Position numbers and translations under genes: made by a program | Origin: Seison nebaliae | Taxonomy: Eukaryota > Rotifera > Pararotatoria > Seisonacea > Seisonidae | Assembly (NCBI GenBank): GCA_023231475.1 | Contig: JALJEE010002055.1 | Location: 1 to 64,000, forward strand | Reading direction: 5' to 3' | DNA length: 64,000 bases | The notes under the pieces: model-generated | Database searches by the model: none | What the model saw: the letters and a program-made list of their open reading frames with translations, nothing else | What the model was told of the DNA's origin: nothing | Shown here: piece after piece, positions 1-12,702 of the stretch | Position numbering within the stretch: the first letter of the stretch is position 1 | Layout of the letters: every line of letters starts with the position of its first letter

Positions 1-189
1 CGACTAGTGAAAAAATACGACGGCATAAAAGAATTGGAAGTGGTGGAAAATTCACAGTGGCGAAAAAAAGTGAGCGATTACATCTATGGAAATTCATATA
101 TGGACGAGATACTATTACCTTCGTTAAGTTCGCGAAAGACGCCAACAATAGACAATCCGAATAACCAGGGACCTAGAATCGTGTCTTGA
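1..189 (+). CDS. C-terminal end of an unrecognised gene (partial)
   Basis: The frame is open from the window edge to a TGA at 187-189, giving about 63 residues of mixed, non-repetitive composition. I recognise no family. A possible short intron (GTTAAG at about 123 to CAG at about 171) would give an alternative C-terminus. A second small frame, ATG 213 to TAA 320 (35 residues), follows but is blocked upstream by a TGA at 198, so it cannot simply continue the first. An AATAAA at 403 fits a transcript ending here. The 5' part lies outside the window, so even the coding status is uncertain. Confidence 0.25.
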   Translation, partial: RLVKKYDGIKELEVVENSQWRKKVSDYIYGNSYMDEILLPSLSSRKTPTIDNPNNQGPRIVS

Positions 190-402
190 CAGACCCCTGA
201 ATTAATTTGGAAATGGATACTGAAGCTATCACCGTGAACAACACATCCGGCGAAATTGTAGGAGAGTTGAACAAGAAATTTGAGGATAGAGTATGGGACG
301 CGTTGAAGCGCGAAGCATAAGAAACGTTGACGGAGTCGAATGCATTCATCATAATTTTTATTCCAAATTTTTTATTAGTTTCACCTTTCATTAAAAAGTC
401 TT

Positions 403-408
403 AATAAA
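403..408 (+). terminator. AATAAA polyadenylation signal
   Basis: A canonical AATAAA hexamer in T-rich DNA about 210 nt after the last stop of the partial upstream gene, followed by T-rich sequence. It fits as that gene's poly(A) signal. Confidence 0.4.
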
Positions 409-2578
409 TATTTATTTAAAATGTTTTTTTGATTTTCAAGATCATTGAAGCTGGCACACTAAAGTTGGCGATGGTGGCGATTTTAATAAAACGAACAGCA
501 ATTTAAGATAATGCAGGAAATTTCATTTTTCATTACAATATGTTATCAATTGAATAATTACCTCATCTTTTTTATTATTTCTATATAATTTATATTATAA
601 TTTGCAATTATGATGAATTAAGTGAGTAGTCTATTAGGAGATTAATTATATTAAAGTCATTACCATCCTTTCAATTTATCAGAGCTAGCACACTCGTATA
701 AGCATGGTGAAATGTTTGCTAGTTTTTCTTATTAGACTCGATTAACGTGAGTTAAATATTGGATGATGTTGCGAATGAGTGAAACCTTCGAAGAACGGAA
801 GTTGTAGGAGTTTAGTAGACATATTTGTACAGATTTATCATGTACTTCACAGTCGAACGTTATCAGTTAAGATGTACCTGAATTGTATTTAGTGTAATGA
901 CAAAATGTTTGTAAAAATATTTCCAGGTTTCTGTCCAGTCTAAATTGAAGGTGAAAATTTGAAAGATTTTCCTAAATGGTCAATTTCGAATTGTGATCTT
1001 GACATATTTTGAATTTTATATGAATAAAAGAATTGATGAATCGTTTACGGAAATTCATTCGATCATCGTCATCATTATAATGATGATGATGATGATTAAA
1101 ATGAAACATAATGAAATAATAATTTTAAGAAAAATGATTGACTGTGGAAATATGTTCAATTGATTTGGGTCATTAAAATTTTAAAATTGTATCGAAAGAA
1201 GAAGTTGAAGGTCGGAATTCTGCTGTGATAGTTGAAGGTTTCATATTGAGACAATTGAATGTCTTCGGAGAAGTTATTGACAATTCTTAAGAATGAAACA
1301 TTTTATTGGACGAGCAAAAATGGCGTCGCTGTTCGTCAATCATGAAATGTTGAAATGACGCTCGTAAAACATGAAACAATTGTGAGGATTGATTGGAATA
1401 TCTGTGTAGAGTAGATGTGAAATGAAAGAAGGAGAGAATTTATGTACAACAATAGTGTGATTGAGGAATGTTATCAAGAAAGAAATATTTGAATTTGTGA
1501 TAACATAGTTTTGAGTGAGTGAAAAATGATTATTGATGGATGGATTAGACGTTAAATAAGAAATCAGTTAACAGCAATTCCAACGATAAAGAAGAAAGGA
1601 GAAACGATGTTTCGTCCATCTTCATTCGTTCGACAACAAAATTTCATAAGACATTATTTTATCGAATTCATTGACCTTATGACCTATTCATTGAGTTTGA
1701 TGTCCAACCGAGAAGAATTACTTCCATTCATTCTTCCTCCTCCTCCTCCTCTCCCGTTCGTGAAAGTTGTCTGATGCCATCGATTTCGAAACTGTAATAG
1801 ACAATATTTATGAATTTATTCCAAAACATTTGCTGATTAGTTTTGATCGATGATAATGGCGGAAATTTTTCATTTATTCAATTTGAGAGGTATTCTCCTC
1901 TACCCTCACTCCTTCTCCTTTCACTTACTTCCCAACAATCGTTTTCCTTCTTCCTTCGTCTTAATACCGTCGTGCCGGTTTTTATGTTTAATCGATTAAA
2001 TGATTTGGATGAACTAATTGGAAGGAATTTTCGAGATATCCACCAATTCGATTCATTTTCGCCAGATCACTGCCAACATCGACGCATATGGAGGAAGTGG
2101 AATGGAACATAATAAGTTCAATCGACTGTTTTGTAATTTAAGTATTTTTTTTGCATTATTCGTCAAGTGATGATTCAGTATCGATGAGAAGAAAAGAGAG
2201 AAGAGAACAATCGGGAATAATTCACAGAATAATTACCGCATAACTGGTAAGGATGTATAAATTGAAGAGGAATGGAATGGTGGGGAGTGCGCGAGAAAAG
2301 AAAGAGAAACTCGTTTCCTTCATCGATAATGTTGTTCGTAATTGAGGAATATTGTGCGAATGAGTGTTGTTTGTATATTGAGACTCACTAAATAGATAGC
2401 GACCTACTCCTACCACTTAATACTAATAAGGGAAATAGATGAGTAAAGTTGCGATAATAAGAATAATTAGGAATGGGCAAAAAATTCTCCTGCAACAAAT
2501 AATCGTCTTTATTCCGATATCCCTCATTTCTCCTCCATGGGTGTGTCGTATGTGTTATATGTGTGTGCTGTTTGTTTA

Positions 2579-2596
2579 TGTGTGTGTGTGTGTGTG
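2579..2596. repeat. (TG)n microsatellite
   Basis: Uninterrupted TG dinucleotides preceded by an imperfect TG-rich stretch from about 2540. Confidence 0.85.
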
Positions 2597-4940
2597 AGAA
2601 TGTGTTAGATGGAAATTGTTTCTCACAATTTTCGATATTTATTTGTTATGAAACATTTAAAATGGTAAATGAGAATATAGGTTTTGGAATAAATTCATAA
2701 TTTGAGGAAATCTTATTAGAAATCGGTTGATAAGTAAATGGAACGTTCTAATTAATGTAAAACCGTTGTTCAATGTGGGAGCACATTAAGGGGAAATTCC
2801 ATTTGATTCTTCGAAACTCGAAAAATCCTTTTTCCTTCATGCACGTCTAAATGGTTCAGTGGATTGATGTGATGGTAATTGAATCAATTTTCCTTATTAG
2901 TCCAATTGGTTGCGACAGTCGACGAAATAATCTTTGAAAGGAAAAGTCTGTGTTCAATTTGAAATTGAAGATAAGAGCGAAAATATCTTTTGGCAACGAG
3001 GAATGATGAGAAGCTCTTACATCATTTCCTTCTACTTTATTCCTCTTCCACACAATCCATTCGGCCATTTCGTACTTTCCTGCATTCCTCACAAACAAAG
3101 TGCGATTAAAAAGAATTAAATTGTTAGTTGACCATTAATTGGAACAATATCAACCAACGATGGCAATATTCTAATTATTTTTCTCAAGATTAATCATAGA
3201 TGGGAGAGACCTGTTAATAAGACGAAGATTGATCGACTGTTTCATAACCGTATTTCAGGTAATATGCTATATGTGAATTCTTTCAATTGTCACTTGTTCG
3301 ATTTCTTCAAAAAAAATTTTCTTTTTCAAAAGAATCTGCATAAACAATTAAGATATGCGCGAACGGCAGAAGCAATTCCAACCATTTTCCCTCGCATGTC
3401 CAATGTAGTTAAAGGAAACAATAAGTTTCCACTTACGTTAGAAGTAGAGCTTAGTACAGGTAGTCGATTATATTTCTACAACTAGCGCTTCTGGATAAAT
3501 TCATCTGAACTTCTAATCCTTCTTACTCCAAACAACCAACTTTCTTCTTTTCTTCAACTCAATTTTGAAAGTTCTCATATTTCTCCTCCGTGAAAAAAAA
3601 GAAGTTTCATTAAACCTATTGAGATGTTGGAACAATATCATGTCGTACGATTGTTGAGCGATAGGTTTGCTAATTATTTTTATTCCAAGAATATCAACTT
3701 CTAAGAACTTTCTTACGACAGTCAGTTGCGGAGTGAATTCTCTACTTCTTCGTTTTCTTCTTCGTCTTTTGCCCCCTAAAAAAAACTTTTTATTGTACTT
3801 CATTCATTGTTGTTTTCAATTAGAAATGAAGGCAGATTGCATCTTATTATGTTAGAAAGCACTTGAAAGATTAATGTGGAAGTTTCGTCCAATACACTTT
3901 CTTGGTCTTTCGGAAAAGACATCGATAATTAATTATTGATTGCTCCAGGTAAGAAGAATATAATGTCAATACCAATTATGGAACGATAATATTTGAAAAT
4001 TCGTTCGAGAGAGTTTTGTATTAAGTGAAGGAGGTCGTCACAAAACACTTTCTCTTAACATTTATAGTTCTATTATTATTCGTCCAATCTCCTCAGACCG
4101 AATTGATTGTCGACTAACAATAATATTGTAAAACAATTTTCATTTTTCCCATTTCAAATTTCCTTTCCATTAACGTTTTCCTCTTCGTCCATCCGTCCGT
4201 TCTGCTCGACAGAAAGAGACAATCGTTACATGACAACTTGTGTTATGGTGGGGTGGATGGTAATTGAATTAATTCGAATCATTTTACGGATCATGATGAT
4301 TATGGTAATTTAATGGCTGGAAAAATAAAAGAGAAATATTTTTCTGATTAATGAAAGATAGATCGCTTCGTCGCATATGGCAGACTAAAATTAAGAGAGA
4401 TTTCATTCAACTTGAAGAATTCGACTGATATGACTCAGATATGTTATCAGTTGTCTTTCCGCTCGTCCGATCTTCGGAACAGGTTTCTCTTTATGACAAA
4501 CTCCACTGTCATCGATGAGTGAATAGATAAAATTCTTTCAGGTTGATCGATCGATGAGTTATTGAGAATATTTGTCGCTCGTCCCCCCAGACGAGATAAG
4601 AACGTCCAATTTAGGCTTTTACCGTGTTGAAATGAAAGTAATATCAATCTTTATATGTCAACAATAGATGAAGATTTATCCTTTTTATATGACGTGAAAT
4701 AATATCATTATGTTACATCTCCCTTCCTTCCTTCTCCTCTTCTCCCATCGTTTGTGCACAATCGAACATTTTTCTTTCATTTTAACCAGTTTGTTGAGAG
4801 GAAGAATATTGAGAGGCAGAAAGTTAGACGAATGAAAGCGAAGAAGTCGTGGATGACCTAATAAGTTGATTTTGGATCATAATCAAATTATTTCTCCTTC
4901 ATAACATTTCTGGCATTGTCTTTCGATTTTTATTTGTCGT

Positions 4941-4974
<34 letters not shown>
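4941..4974. repeat. (TGA)n microsatellite
   Basis: About eleven TGA/ATG trinucleotides, followed by an imperfect GGTGGTGATGATGG tail. Read on the minus strand it gives a serine run, which is a repeat artefact. Confidence 0.85.
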
Positions 4975-4975
<1 letters not shown>

Positions 4976-5185
4976 GTGGTGATGATGGGTTGTACCACAA
5001 CCGACGTCGACTCCTCTCACCAAATTCAATTATTTCCTTCCTCTGATTAAAGATGGGGAGTGAAATGGGAGTAGCCACCGTATTGGACGGGAATGGAGAT
5101 GATCCATCAAAAAAGGAAGAAAGCCAATTCATTATTCTCTCTTACTAATTCATTCCTTCTTTTTTTTCGTTACATTACATATCAG

Positions 5186-5580
5186 ATGTCTCGTATTGGG
5201 ATGATGAGGAAGCATTGCTCATAACTTCATCAAAGTCGATTGTAGTTGATATGAATGGAATGGAGGGAACGAAGCAGCATAAGGTGACGGAGAGTCAAAT
5301 GAGGAATTCGAAAGAGCAGAACGAACGAAATCCGATTCGCATGTTGTTCATGGAACAGAAGATGGTGTCCAAATCAAACCCTAATTATTACGTCCATCAC
5401 AATAATAAAGTGAATGTGATGGAGACGATTCCGTACGACATGGAGAACGAGGACGTTCCATCTAAAAATGATTTGAGGCAATTACCGAAGAAGAAAAGTA
5501 TGATAATTAATAATCCGATGGATGATAATGAAAATATTCTTGTTAATCAAATCGATCATCCCTACCCTAATGATGATGAC

Positions 5581-5612
<32 letters not shown>

Positions 5613-8559
5613 CGACGAAGGATTGTCATGTCTTCAATCGCCATCAATGCCAATTAATGAGAGCCTCTTACAGAATAAATGGCAGAAACAAATTAGTCGA
5701 CTACAACAAAAATTATCAAGACAAACACCGTTACTGCAGGCTAATCGGAAGAAGAAGCAGTTCGCTGATAAATGTTTGCAAACGAATATTTTATTTCATC
5801 CCATCTCTTTATCGTCGATGCGACAAACGTCATTACCTTCCTGTTTAGGTAGCAAGAAATACAATGTGACTAATTCGTTCGATCACTCCGATTATATGGT
5901 GAATATGCATCACAAATCATCTGTCTATCAGAGTTGGCATTCGCCCACCACATCCTCCTCCAAGAGTCCCACCAAATCCAAAGAAAGTCGAACATTCATC
6001 AGTAACAAGAATAAAGCGGCACCACACCAATGTAAGAGTAAACAATTGTTTTGTCTCATTCTCATCATTCTCATTCTCCTTCTCAGTATCATCTTTATCA
6101 TTTCTTATCGTCGTCGATTATTCTCTCGTCATCATTTCCCCCCAATCAACAAAGGTTACACGTTCTCTTCCATCGTTCAGATTAAGAACGATTTGAAGGA
6201 AGTGGAAGAATGGAGACAATTCGCCAAACGTCAAACTTATCAGATCTCCGCCATCGCACAACGGTTACGTCCACCATCGTCATCCAAACACAATGAATGG
6301 GACTCGTTTCTCAAGAAGATCCTCAACACTCAAGTGGACGCTTGTTCCGACGTCTATCAATTCGCATGTGGACGATGGAATCGTGCAAACAATGTCACCG
6401 ATCGAGACGCACCAATCGACACTCTTTCACTCCAAACTCAGAAAACCATCTTTATGATTCTCAGACAGATTATGAACGATACCTTCGTCAAACAATCCAA
6501 TTATGTTCCATTGACCATTGCTCAACAATTATATCGTCAATGTATATCGCGTGATGATCATGCGAAAGAAGCTCACGCTCATTTACATAACGTCATTCGA
6601 GGTCTGTTAGGAACGTCGCCATCGAAAATTTTGGAATTTTATTTGAAAAATAGAAATGGGAAAAGTTGGAAGAAATCGAACAAGACGTTATTGAGTAGAT
6701 CGCGCGCTACCATTTTCGCACATATCGTTCGTAATGGTATTAATTTGATTACGACGGAAATCACACCTGAATGGAGTGACAGAAATAAACAGGCGTTCGG
6801 TCGACTCTATTTGGTTCCGGTGAACTTACAAGAATTTAACGAATATCAAATTAGCGATTTACGTGGACTACATGTTTATAAGAGTTTATTGAGAACGGTT
6901 CTCCTGAGAACGCAAGTGGTACCATCAGACATCAATCTCGACATTCTCGAGCGATTAGTGAACGAAATAATTCTCATCAAAATCAATTTAGTTAAAGTGA
7001 ACATCATCGAAATTTGGCATTTCACTAATGTGACTAGAAATAAAGAAATCGTATCGAAAATCGGAAAAGATGCCGACGATTTCCTCATGAAAGAACTCCA
7101 TTCGATTCAACATCATTTAACTAAAGATCACGAATTGAGTGAGTTGAGAAAGAGACGATCAACATCCGTTCTCCTCTCCAAACACATCGTGGTGAATGTG
7201 ACGGAATTGCAACGAAGTGCAGGAAATCGACATTTCGATTTTAGTGAATTCATTCAAGTTCTAGTGGAGAATAATCCGTTCAATCCATCCATGACCACTA
7301 ACAACACAATGATGCTCACCGATAAACGGATATTGATGCGATTCCGTAATTTGGCCAGTTACATTCCAACAATCTCCGATTTACATTTCGCCTTGTACGT
7401 CAGTTTAAGATTAGCGGAGAATTCGGTTTTTCTTCTTTCTGCCGAACATTACAACACGATCGGTGTCAGGAAATATCGATGGATGTATGGTCGTGTGGCG
7501 AAACCGAAGAATCAACAACGAATATGTTCTGCCTGGACATTGAAATTGATACCGGAAGCGTCGGTTTATACAATGTTGAAAATGGGCGATTTCCGTCAAG
7601 GTCAACAAACCGTTCAACAAATCGCTAATTTAGTACAAGTAGCTACTGATTGGCGATTGCGTCAAATCAATTGGGTGAGTGAACGTAGTCGAGACAAATT
7701 CGAAAAGATTATGGAAATCATGAAGGTATTCGTTGGGGTGCCCAACTTCTTCGATTACGAAGAGGAAGTGAATGGGAAATATAAACATTTCCAATTGAAA
7801 CCGACATTCATCGAATCGTATTCATTATTAAGTCGTTTGAATCGAGAAGTCGTTCTCTCGTTGTTGGGTCGTGAATGGAACATTTCCAGTTATGCCGCAA
7901 TGTTCCGTTCAACTTATCATCATTATTCCAGTGCGGCATATCATACGGCGGAGAATGTCATCCGCATCAATTTGGGAATGTTGCACGAACCATTTTATGG
8001 GAAAGATTATCCTTTGTCGTATGTTATCGGCGCCGTCGGTTCAGCCATAGCCCATGAGATAAATCATGCATTTAATCCGAATAATTTGCAGAAAAATAAT
8101 TTCTCGCCAGAAACCATCAATTGGGTGACGAAAAGATCCGATTGTCTATTGGAACAATATAAATCGTTCGTCATTCCTGAAAATAATCGGACACCATTTC
8201 GACCGGAAGGTTCTCGAGGAGAAATATTTTCCGATACAACCGGAATGGAAATCGCATATGATGCTTATCAGATTTGGAAATATTCGAATAATTTCACGTC
8301 GTCAACTCTCAATTCAAATTTGAATTTGACTGATGATCAATTATTCTTCATAGGCTTCTCACAAATGTGGTGTTATCAGGCCACTCCAATAACGACCAAC
8401 GTTACGAATTTCATTGAGAATCATCCGCCGAATATTTTTCGTTTACAATCCACATTACATAATCATCCGATGTTCCCTTTCGTATTCAATTGTTCGAAGC
8501 GCATTCCGAACTTTATCGGAAATAAGAAAACATGTCACATCTGGTTCGATCAACGATAA
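5186..8559 (+). CDS. M13 (neprilysin/ECE-like) zinc metallopeptidase, type II membrane protein
   Basis: A single exon encodes over 1100 residues. Coordinates below count residues from 5215, in the open frame. The first in-frame ATG is 5251, but the frame continues upstream to a likely 3' splice site at 5185, so a first exon may be missing. Order: a long hydrophilic cytosolic part (about 275 residues) with a run of Asp encoded at 5571-5619; one hydrophobic segment at about residues 278-299; then the M13 ectodomain opening with CSDVYQFACGRW. The zinc site HEINH is at 947-951, with the third ligand in EIFSD (1003-1007). The HxxxxxR substrate motif (HPPNIFR) and the terminal C-x-x-W (CHIW) are kept. 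Odd: the usual NAYY substrate motif reads SAAYH (906-910) and FDDQG after the zinc site is FNPNN. Family members cleave small peptides outside the cell; substrate unknown. Confidence 0.88.
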
Positions 8560-8984
8560 GAGAACGATTGCGAGAATGATAATGAGAGAGAAATGTTCAT
8601 AATTACCCGGTCGTCAATTTAACGATATTCTTGAATATTTTATAAATATTGTAAATATGTAATCACATTTCACGAAAGATGCTACAGATGACAGATATTG
8701 ACCAACCAACATAAGTCAGCCGATTCGAATAGATTCCTGAATCAGCGTGTAAAACCCAAGTCAACTGAACAGAATTCTTCCTTTTTGCGAAACATATTCG
8801 ACATAACACATTCAACACCCCCCACTTTTTCTAACTTTCTTACAGATCCATTCCATTATGGTATTATTTCAATCGATCGTCTTTTCCATTTCATTTTATT
8901 TATTCTACGAAAATCTCTTCATTTTTCACTCCCACTCGATTTGTGGGAGGAGAATGAAAAATTTTTTCAAAAATTTTTTTTTAA

Positions 8985-8990
8985 AATAAA
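8985..8990 (+). terminator. AATAAA polyadenylation signal of the M13 gene
   Basis: AATAAA in AT-rich DNA about 425 nt after the M13 stop codon; a second one follows at 9028-9033. Either could end the transcript before the 5S-like element. Confidence 0.4.
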
Positions 8991-9138
8991 TTCTTTTCTT
9001 GATATACAGCTATATTCTATTATTTTAAATAAAGGAGCATATCGTTAGATAGCCCTATTGGAGCTCTATCTAATCGTCTTAACTTCGAGAAAAATAATAG
9101 TGGAATTACGTACCGCAATATCTTGTATGAATGCGTAT

Positions 9139-9257
9139 AGTATAAGTCACACTGTGTTGATGATGTATGTAGAATCTTCAATCTGAAAGAATGACCAAAT
9201 TGGACTTGATTAGTACTAGGATGGGTGACCGCCTGGGAATACCAAGTGTTGTAGAAT
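9139..9257 (+). ncRNA. 5S rRNA-like element, probably a degenerate copy
   Basis: The 3' half is unmistakable: TTGATTAGTACT (9206-9217), then GGATGGGTGACCGCCTGG (9219-9236) and GAATACCAAGTGTTGTAG, followed by a T run that would stop RNA polymerase III. These match the C box, intermediate element and 3' end of metazoan 5S rRNA. Counting back 80 nt puts the 5' end near 9139, and the spacing is right. However, the 5' half is poorly conserved, the A-box region (about 9182-9205) is altered, and the terminal stem does not pair well. I judge it a 5S pseudogene or 5S-derived element rather than a working rRNA gene. Confidence 0.6.
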
Positions 9258-9855
9258 TTTTCTCAATCTCTCCACTTTTAATAAGAAAAACGAAAATATT
9301 TTTAAAAATTCTATATGAGCTGTAGATGTTTTTCCCATAAGATGATTTATGATATTATCACATGATATATCTCTCAATATGGAAAAAAATTAATTTTCTT
9401 TTTTCTGTAATGGATTTAAATTGTTGGTTAATCACAATTTTTTTAATATCCACACGAATCATAATCGATAAATTGAAATTTTTCCGTATATCAACATAAA
9501 AGTTTATTCGATATTCAATAAAAGTTATGTTTGAAAGAAAGTTAGAATAATTTAAATGAAATTAATACAAATTAAATGAATAAATCGTAAAATATTGAAA
9601 AAATGTGATAGTTGTGATAAATTGGAATTAGTTGTCGTGTGAAATTAAGAGAATAATCGATAAAATTGATATCGATCAGGAGATTCTCATCAGCTGAAGA
9701 GTTTGGTAAATTGGACTTTAGATTGAGAGAAGAGGTTCAACTTATTTATTTTGTGTTCGTATCTACGTATGACGAGAGAGATACTCCACTCAAACTTTCC
9801 TTCTTTATTCCTTTATTATTTTCACATTCAATTTCATTCGTCTCCGCAAATTTCA
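9258..9855. other. Spacer upstream of the MATE gene
   Basis: About 600 nt of AT-rich sequence between the 5S-like element and the MATE start codon. I see no gene or clear core-promoter motif. The MATE frame is open further upstream of its ATG but only through hydrophobic, atypical sequence, so ATG 9856 is preferred. Confidence 0.4.
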
Positions 9856-12611
9856 ATGTCAAAATATTTGGATAATGCCGCGAGAAAATCGGACGGCTAT
9901 GAAGAATTGGCGAATGATGAACATATTTTCGAACGAGACACAGATGGATGGGGATTGACAGCATTCGTTCCTAATTCGACTTTTCTCCAATCCAATTCCA
10001 TTCCCCGAGTAAGTCGCTACAAAGGAAAGACGAAGAGTGGGAAAGTGAATTCGGAAGTACAAGATGTCGGTTTGAAAGTGAAACGACAAACTTTGGGAGA
10101 GACAGACACGTACCGACTACAACATTCATCGAAATATCAGGCAGCATCAATTCGAAGAATAACAGGAGGTATGACATCTGATCCCGTCATTTACAAAGAC
10201 GAAGTCCAACAATGTGAAGATGAATTAGAAACGAAACGATTAGACCATCATTATCGATTACATAAACATGAGTCGAGATTATTGAGATTTTATCCTTATG
10301 GATTTCGGAGTGAAGCGAAGAAAATTTCGGTTCTCGCACTTCCCATCGTTATTAGTTGCATCGATTCTTTGTCTATTCAGATTCATCTGTTTCCAGGTAT
10401 TGGCACATATTCTCCAGAAAATGATTCCATTGTGTAGTTCGATATTTGCGGGACATTTAGGCAAACATGAATTAGATGCCGTCGCTTTAGCTGTATCAGT
10501 TACTTATCATTCATTAATTTTTTAATTTCAAATTTTCAGTTTACGAACGTAGCAATCTTGTCGATAGGAGAAGGTCTAGCGACCGCTTGTGACACGTTAT
10601 TTTCTCAAACTTACGGTGCCGGTAATAAGAAAGGTGTGGGAATCATATTACAACGAGCACTCATAATTCTGATGTTGGCCTGCTTCCCATGTTCTGCCTT
10701 ATTGTTGAACACGGAACATTTGTTAGTTCTATTGAAACAAGACGCGGAAGTGGCCAGGTTAAAAATAAATTTTCCATGAAATTTCCATTTCCATCATCGT
10801 CACATTTAGATTGGCGGGCATTTTCTGTCAAATCTGCATACCTGGTGTTGTGGTTATTGTTTGAAATGGTTTCTTCTTTCTTTAATTGTTCGGGCAGTTT
10901 AGTTTCATCTATACAATTCTTGTGAAATATGTCCAAAATCAAGTTTGAATTTTTTCAATCTTTTTATTTTATTTTCCTCCAATAGAATGTCGTCCGACCA
11001 TTACTTTATAACGCTATGATTGCTAATGTATTAAATATTGGTTATCATTTCTTCTTTGTCACTTATCTCCAATGGAGTGTTGGGTTAGATGAATTTATGA
11101 TTTGAATTTAATGATTAATCTCATTTAAATTTTCATTAATTAAAGTGGATGTGCCATAGCGGTCGATTGTGCTTTTTTCACTTTATTCTTCCTCTCAATC
11201 GTCTATATCAAATGGAGTAAAATGTATCAAGCCACTTGGAGTGGTATATCAATCGGTGCCCTCCAAAATTGGTCGTCATTCCTCTGGTTAGCTATACCGG
11301 GAATTTTCATGATATGCTGCGAATGGTGGTACATGGAATTATGTGATTTTATCACAGGTTTCTCTCTCGTCGTCGACGATTTTTTCGAATTATTTTTTCA
11401 ATTTCAATCCTAGGAACGATCGGTGTAGTCGAATTGGGCACTCAATCGACATTAGTCGAATTATTCGATTTATGTTATCAAGTTCCTTTTGGTTTCGCTA
11501 TCGCTTCATCGATTCGAATTGGAAATTATCTGGGAAGGAACAAACCATTAGGCGCCGCTACCGTTTCACGAATGGCATACACTTTAGCCGTTTTTTGGAG
11601 TTTGGGATTGTTTACTGTCATCATATCGTGTCGTCATTATCTCCCCAGAATTTTTACGAGTGATCGGTTCAATTTGAAATTTTCCGTTTTTTCCAATAAA
11701 TTTCCGTTTTCAGAGATATCGTCGCATTAAGTTCCAAAGTTCTAACATTCGCTTCGATTCAAGTCGTCGTCGATACTTTCTCAGTTATCTTTGAATTATT
11801 TTCATTCATTCTAACAAATTTAATTTTCAGGCAGTTTCTTCTGGAACTTTACGTGGCACCGGTAAACAGGCCGTTGGTGCCATCGTTAATTTTATCGGTT
11901 ATTACGTAATTGGTTTACCGGTCGGTTTATCTTTATTATTAAAGACGTCTTTAGTATTGAATGGTTATTAATGATAATAATGATGATGATGATTTGAGAA
12001 ATCGAATAATTTTAAATTTAACAGGTCTTTGGATTGGAATTCTTTGTGCGACTTCAACTCAAATTATCGTTTTCATTCCGTTTATTTTGAAAATAAATTG
12101 GGAAAATGAAGCGGAGAAAGCGCAAGAACGTGCGGGAATTTTTGAAAGAGAAGAAATGGAAACGAGTCAGGAAATAGAGACATTCGGAGAACGATTTCAA
12201 TGGGTACAGAAAGCTCAATCGAATGAGGATACGTTCAATTCGAATGATGAGAAGAGAAATGAATCAATGAAAAATTATTATTCAATCACCACAACCGATT
12301 CAGTCGAATTGAGTATCGAAGAACATTCGGAGAAACAACCACTACTTAATGATCGTGTGATAAGAGTAAATGAGAAATGGAGAATTATTCGACAGAAACT
12401 TTTTGTTCTTTTCATCTTCATCATGATAACGGTGGGCGGAGTGATTCTTCGAATGAAATTAACTTATGATATCGATTGGTACGAATTATGTCTTGTGTCA
12501 GAGAATGTGACGGATTATAGGAAATTCGGTAAAAGATCAATGATGCTTCCTTTACATTATGCTAATGATTCCATCCACTTCAAGTTTTGCAACGAATCAA
12601 TGTTGGTATGA
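9856..12611 (+). CDS. SLC47A: MATE-family multidrug and toxin extrusion transporter (SLC47-like)
   Basis: Eleven exons: 9856-10347, 10397-10498, 10540-10757, 10810-10852, 10898-10942, 10986-11083, 11146-11357, 11414-11666, 11714-11783, 11831-11963, 12025-12611. They join in phase to about 750 residues. All ten introns are 41-62 nt and start with GTT. MATE hallmarks appear in order: IFAGHLGKHELDAVALA, GEGLATACDTLFSQTYGAGN, NVVRPLLYN, GTQSTLVELFDLCYQVPFGF, IRIGNYLGRNKP, then SSGTLRGTGKQAVGAIVNF. Family members exchange organic cations for protons across the plasma membrane. Two parts are longer than usual: about 150 hydrophilic residues before the first helix, and about 100 charged residues before a last helix at about 679-700, consistent with the thirteenth helix of animal MATEs. 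Family call is firm; individual exon ends are my inference. Confidence 0.93.
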
Positions 12612-12696
12612 GAAAACGGAAATGATTCTTATTCGAATTTCTTCCATATCACTAATCCTTTTGATCTTAACTTATCGATTACATCTCGTTTCTTTT

Positions 12697-12702
12697 AATA
12701 AA
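12697..12702 (+). terminator. AATAAA polyadenylation signal of the MATE gene
   Basis: AATAAA 86 nt after the MATE stop codon. A second one occurs near 12905. Confidence 0.5.

Larger units (their letters stand above)
409..5185. other. Intergenic / 5' region of the M13 gene, no gene recognised
   Basis: About 4.8 kb of AT-rich DNA with short frames on both strands, none with recognisable similarity or supported splice structure. It holds simple repeats (ATG-type at about 1078, TG at 2579, TGA at 4941). It probably contains the unlocated first exon of the M13 peptidase, because that gene's large exon appears to start at a 3' splice site (T-rich tract, then CAG at 5183-5185). Confidence 0.5.

Noticed and set aside
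213-320. 35-codon frame after the first partial gene
   Set aside because: A stop at 198 and no AG between it and the ATG prevent splicing to the upstream frame; too short to support alone.
4899-5132. Minus-strand frame with a long serine run
   Set aside because: The serine run is a TGA microsatellite read in reverse; no splice or family support.
9751-9855. Upstream extension of the MATE first exon
   Set aside because: The extra residues are hydrophobic and biased, and ATG 9856 begins typical hydrophilic coding sequence.
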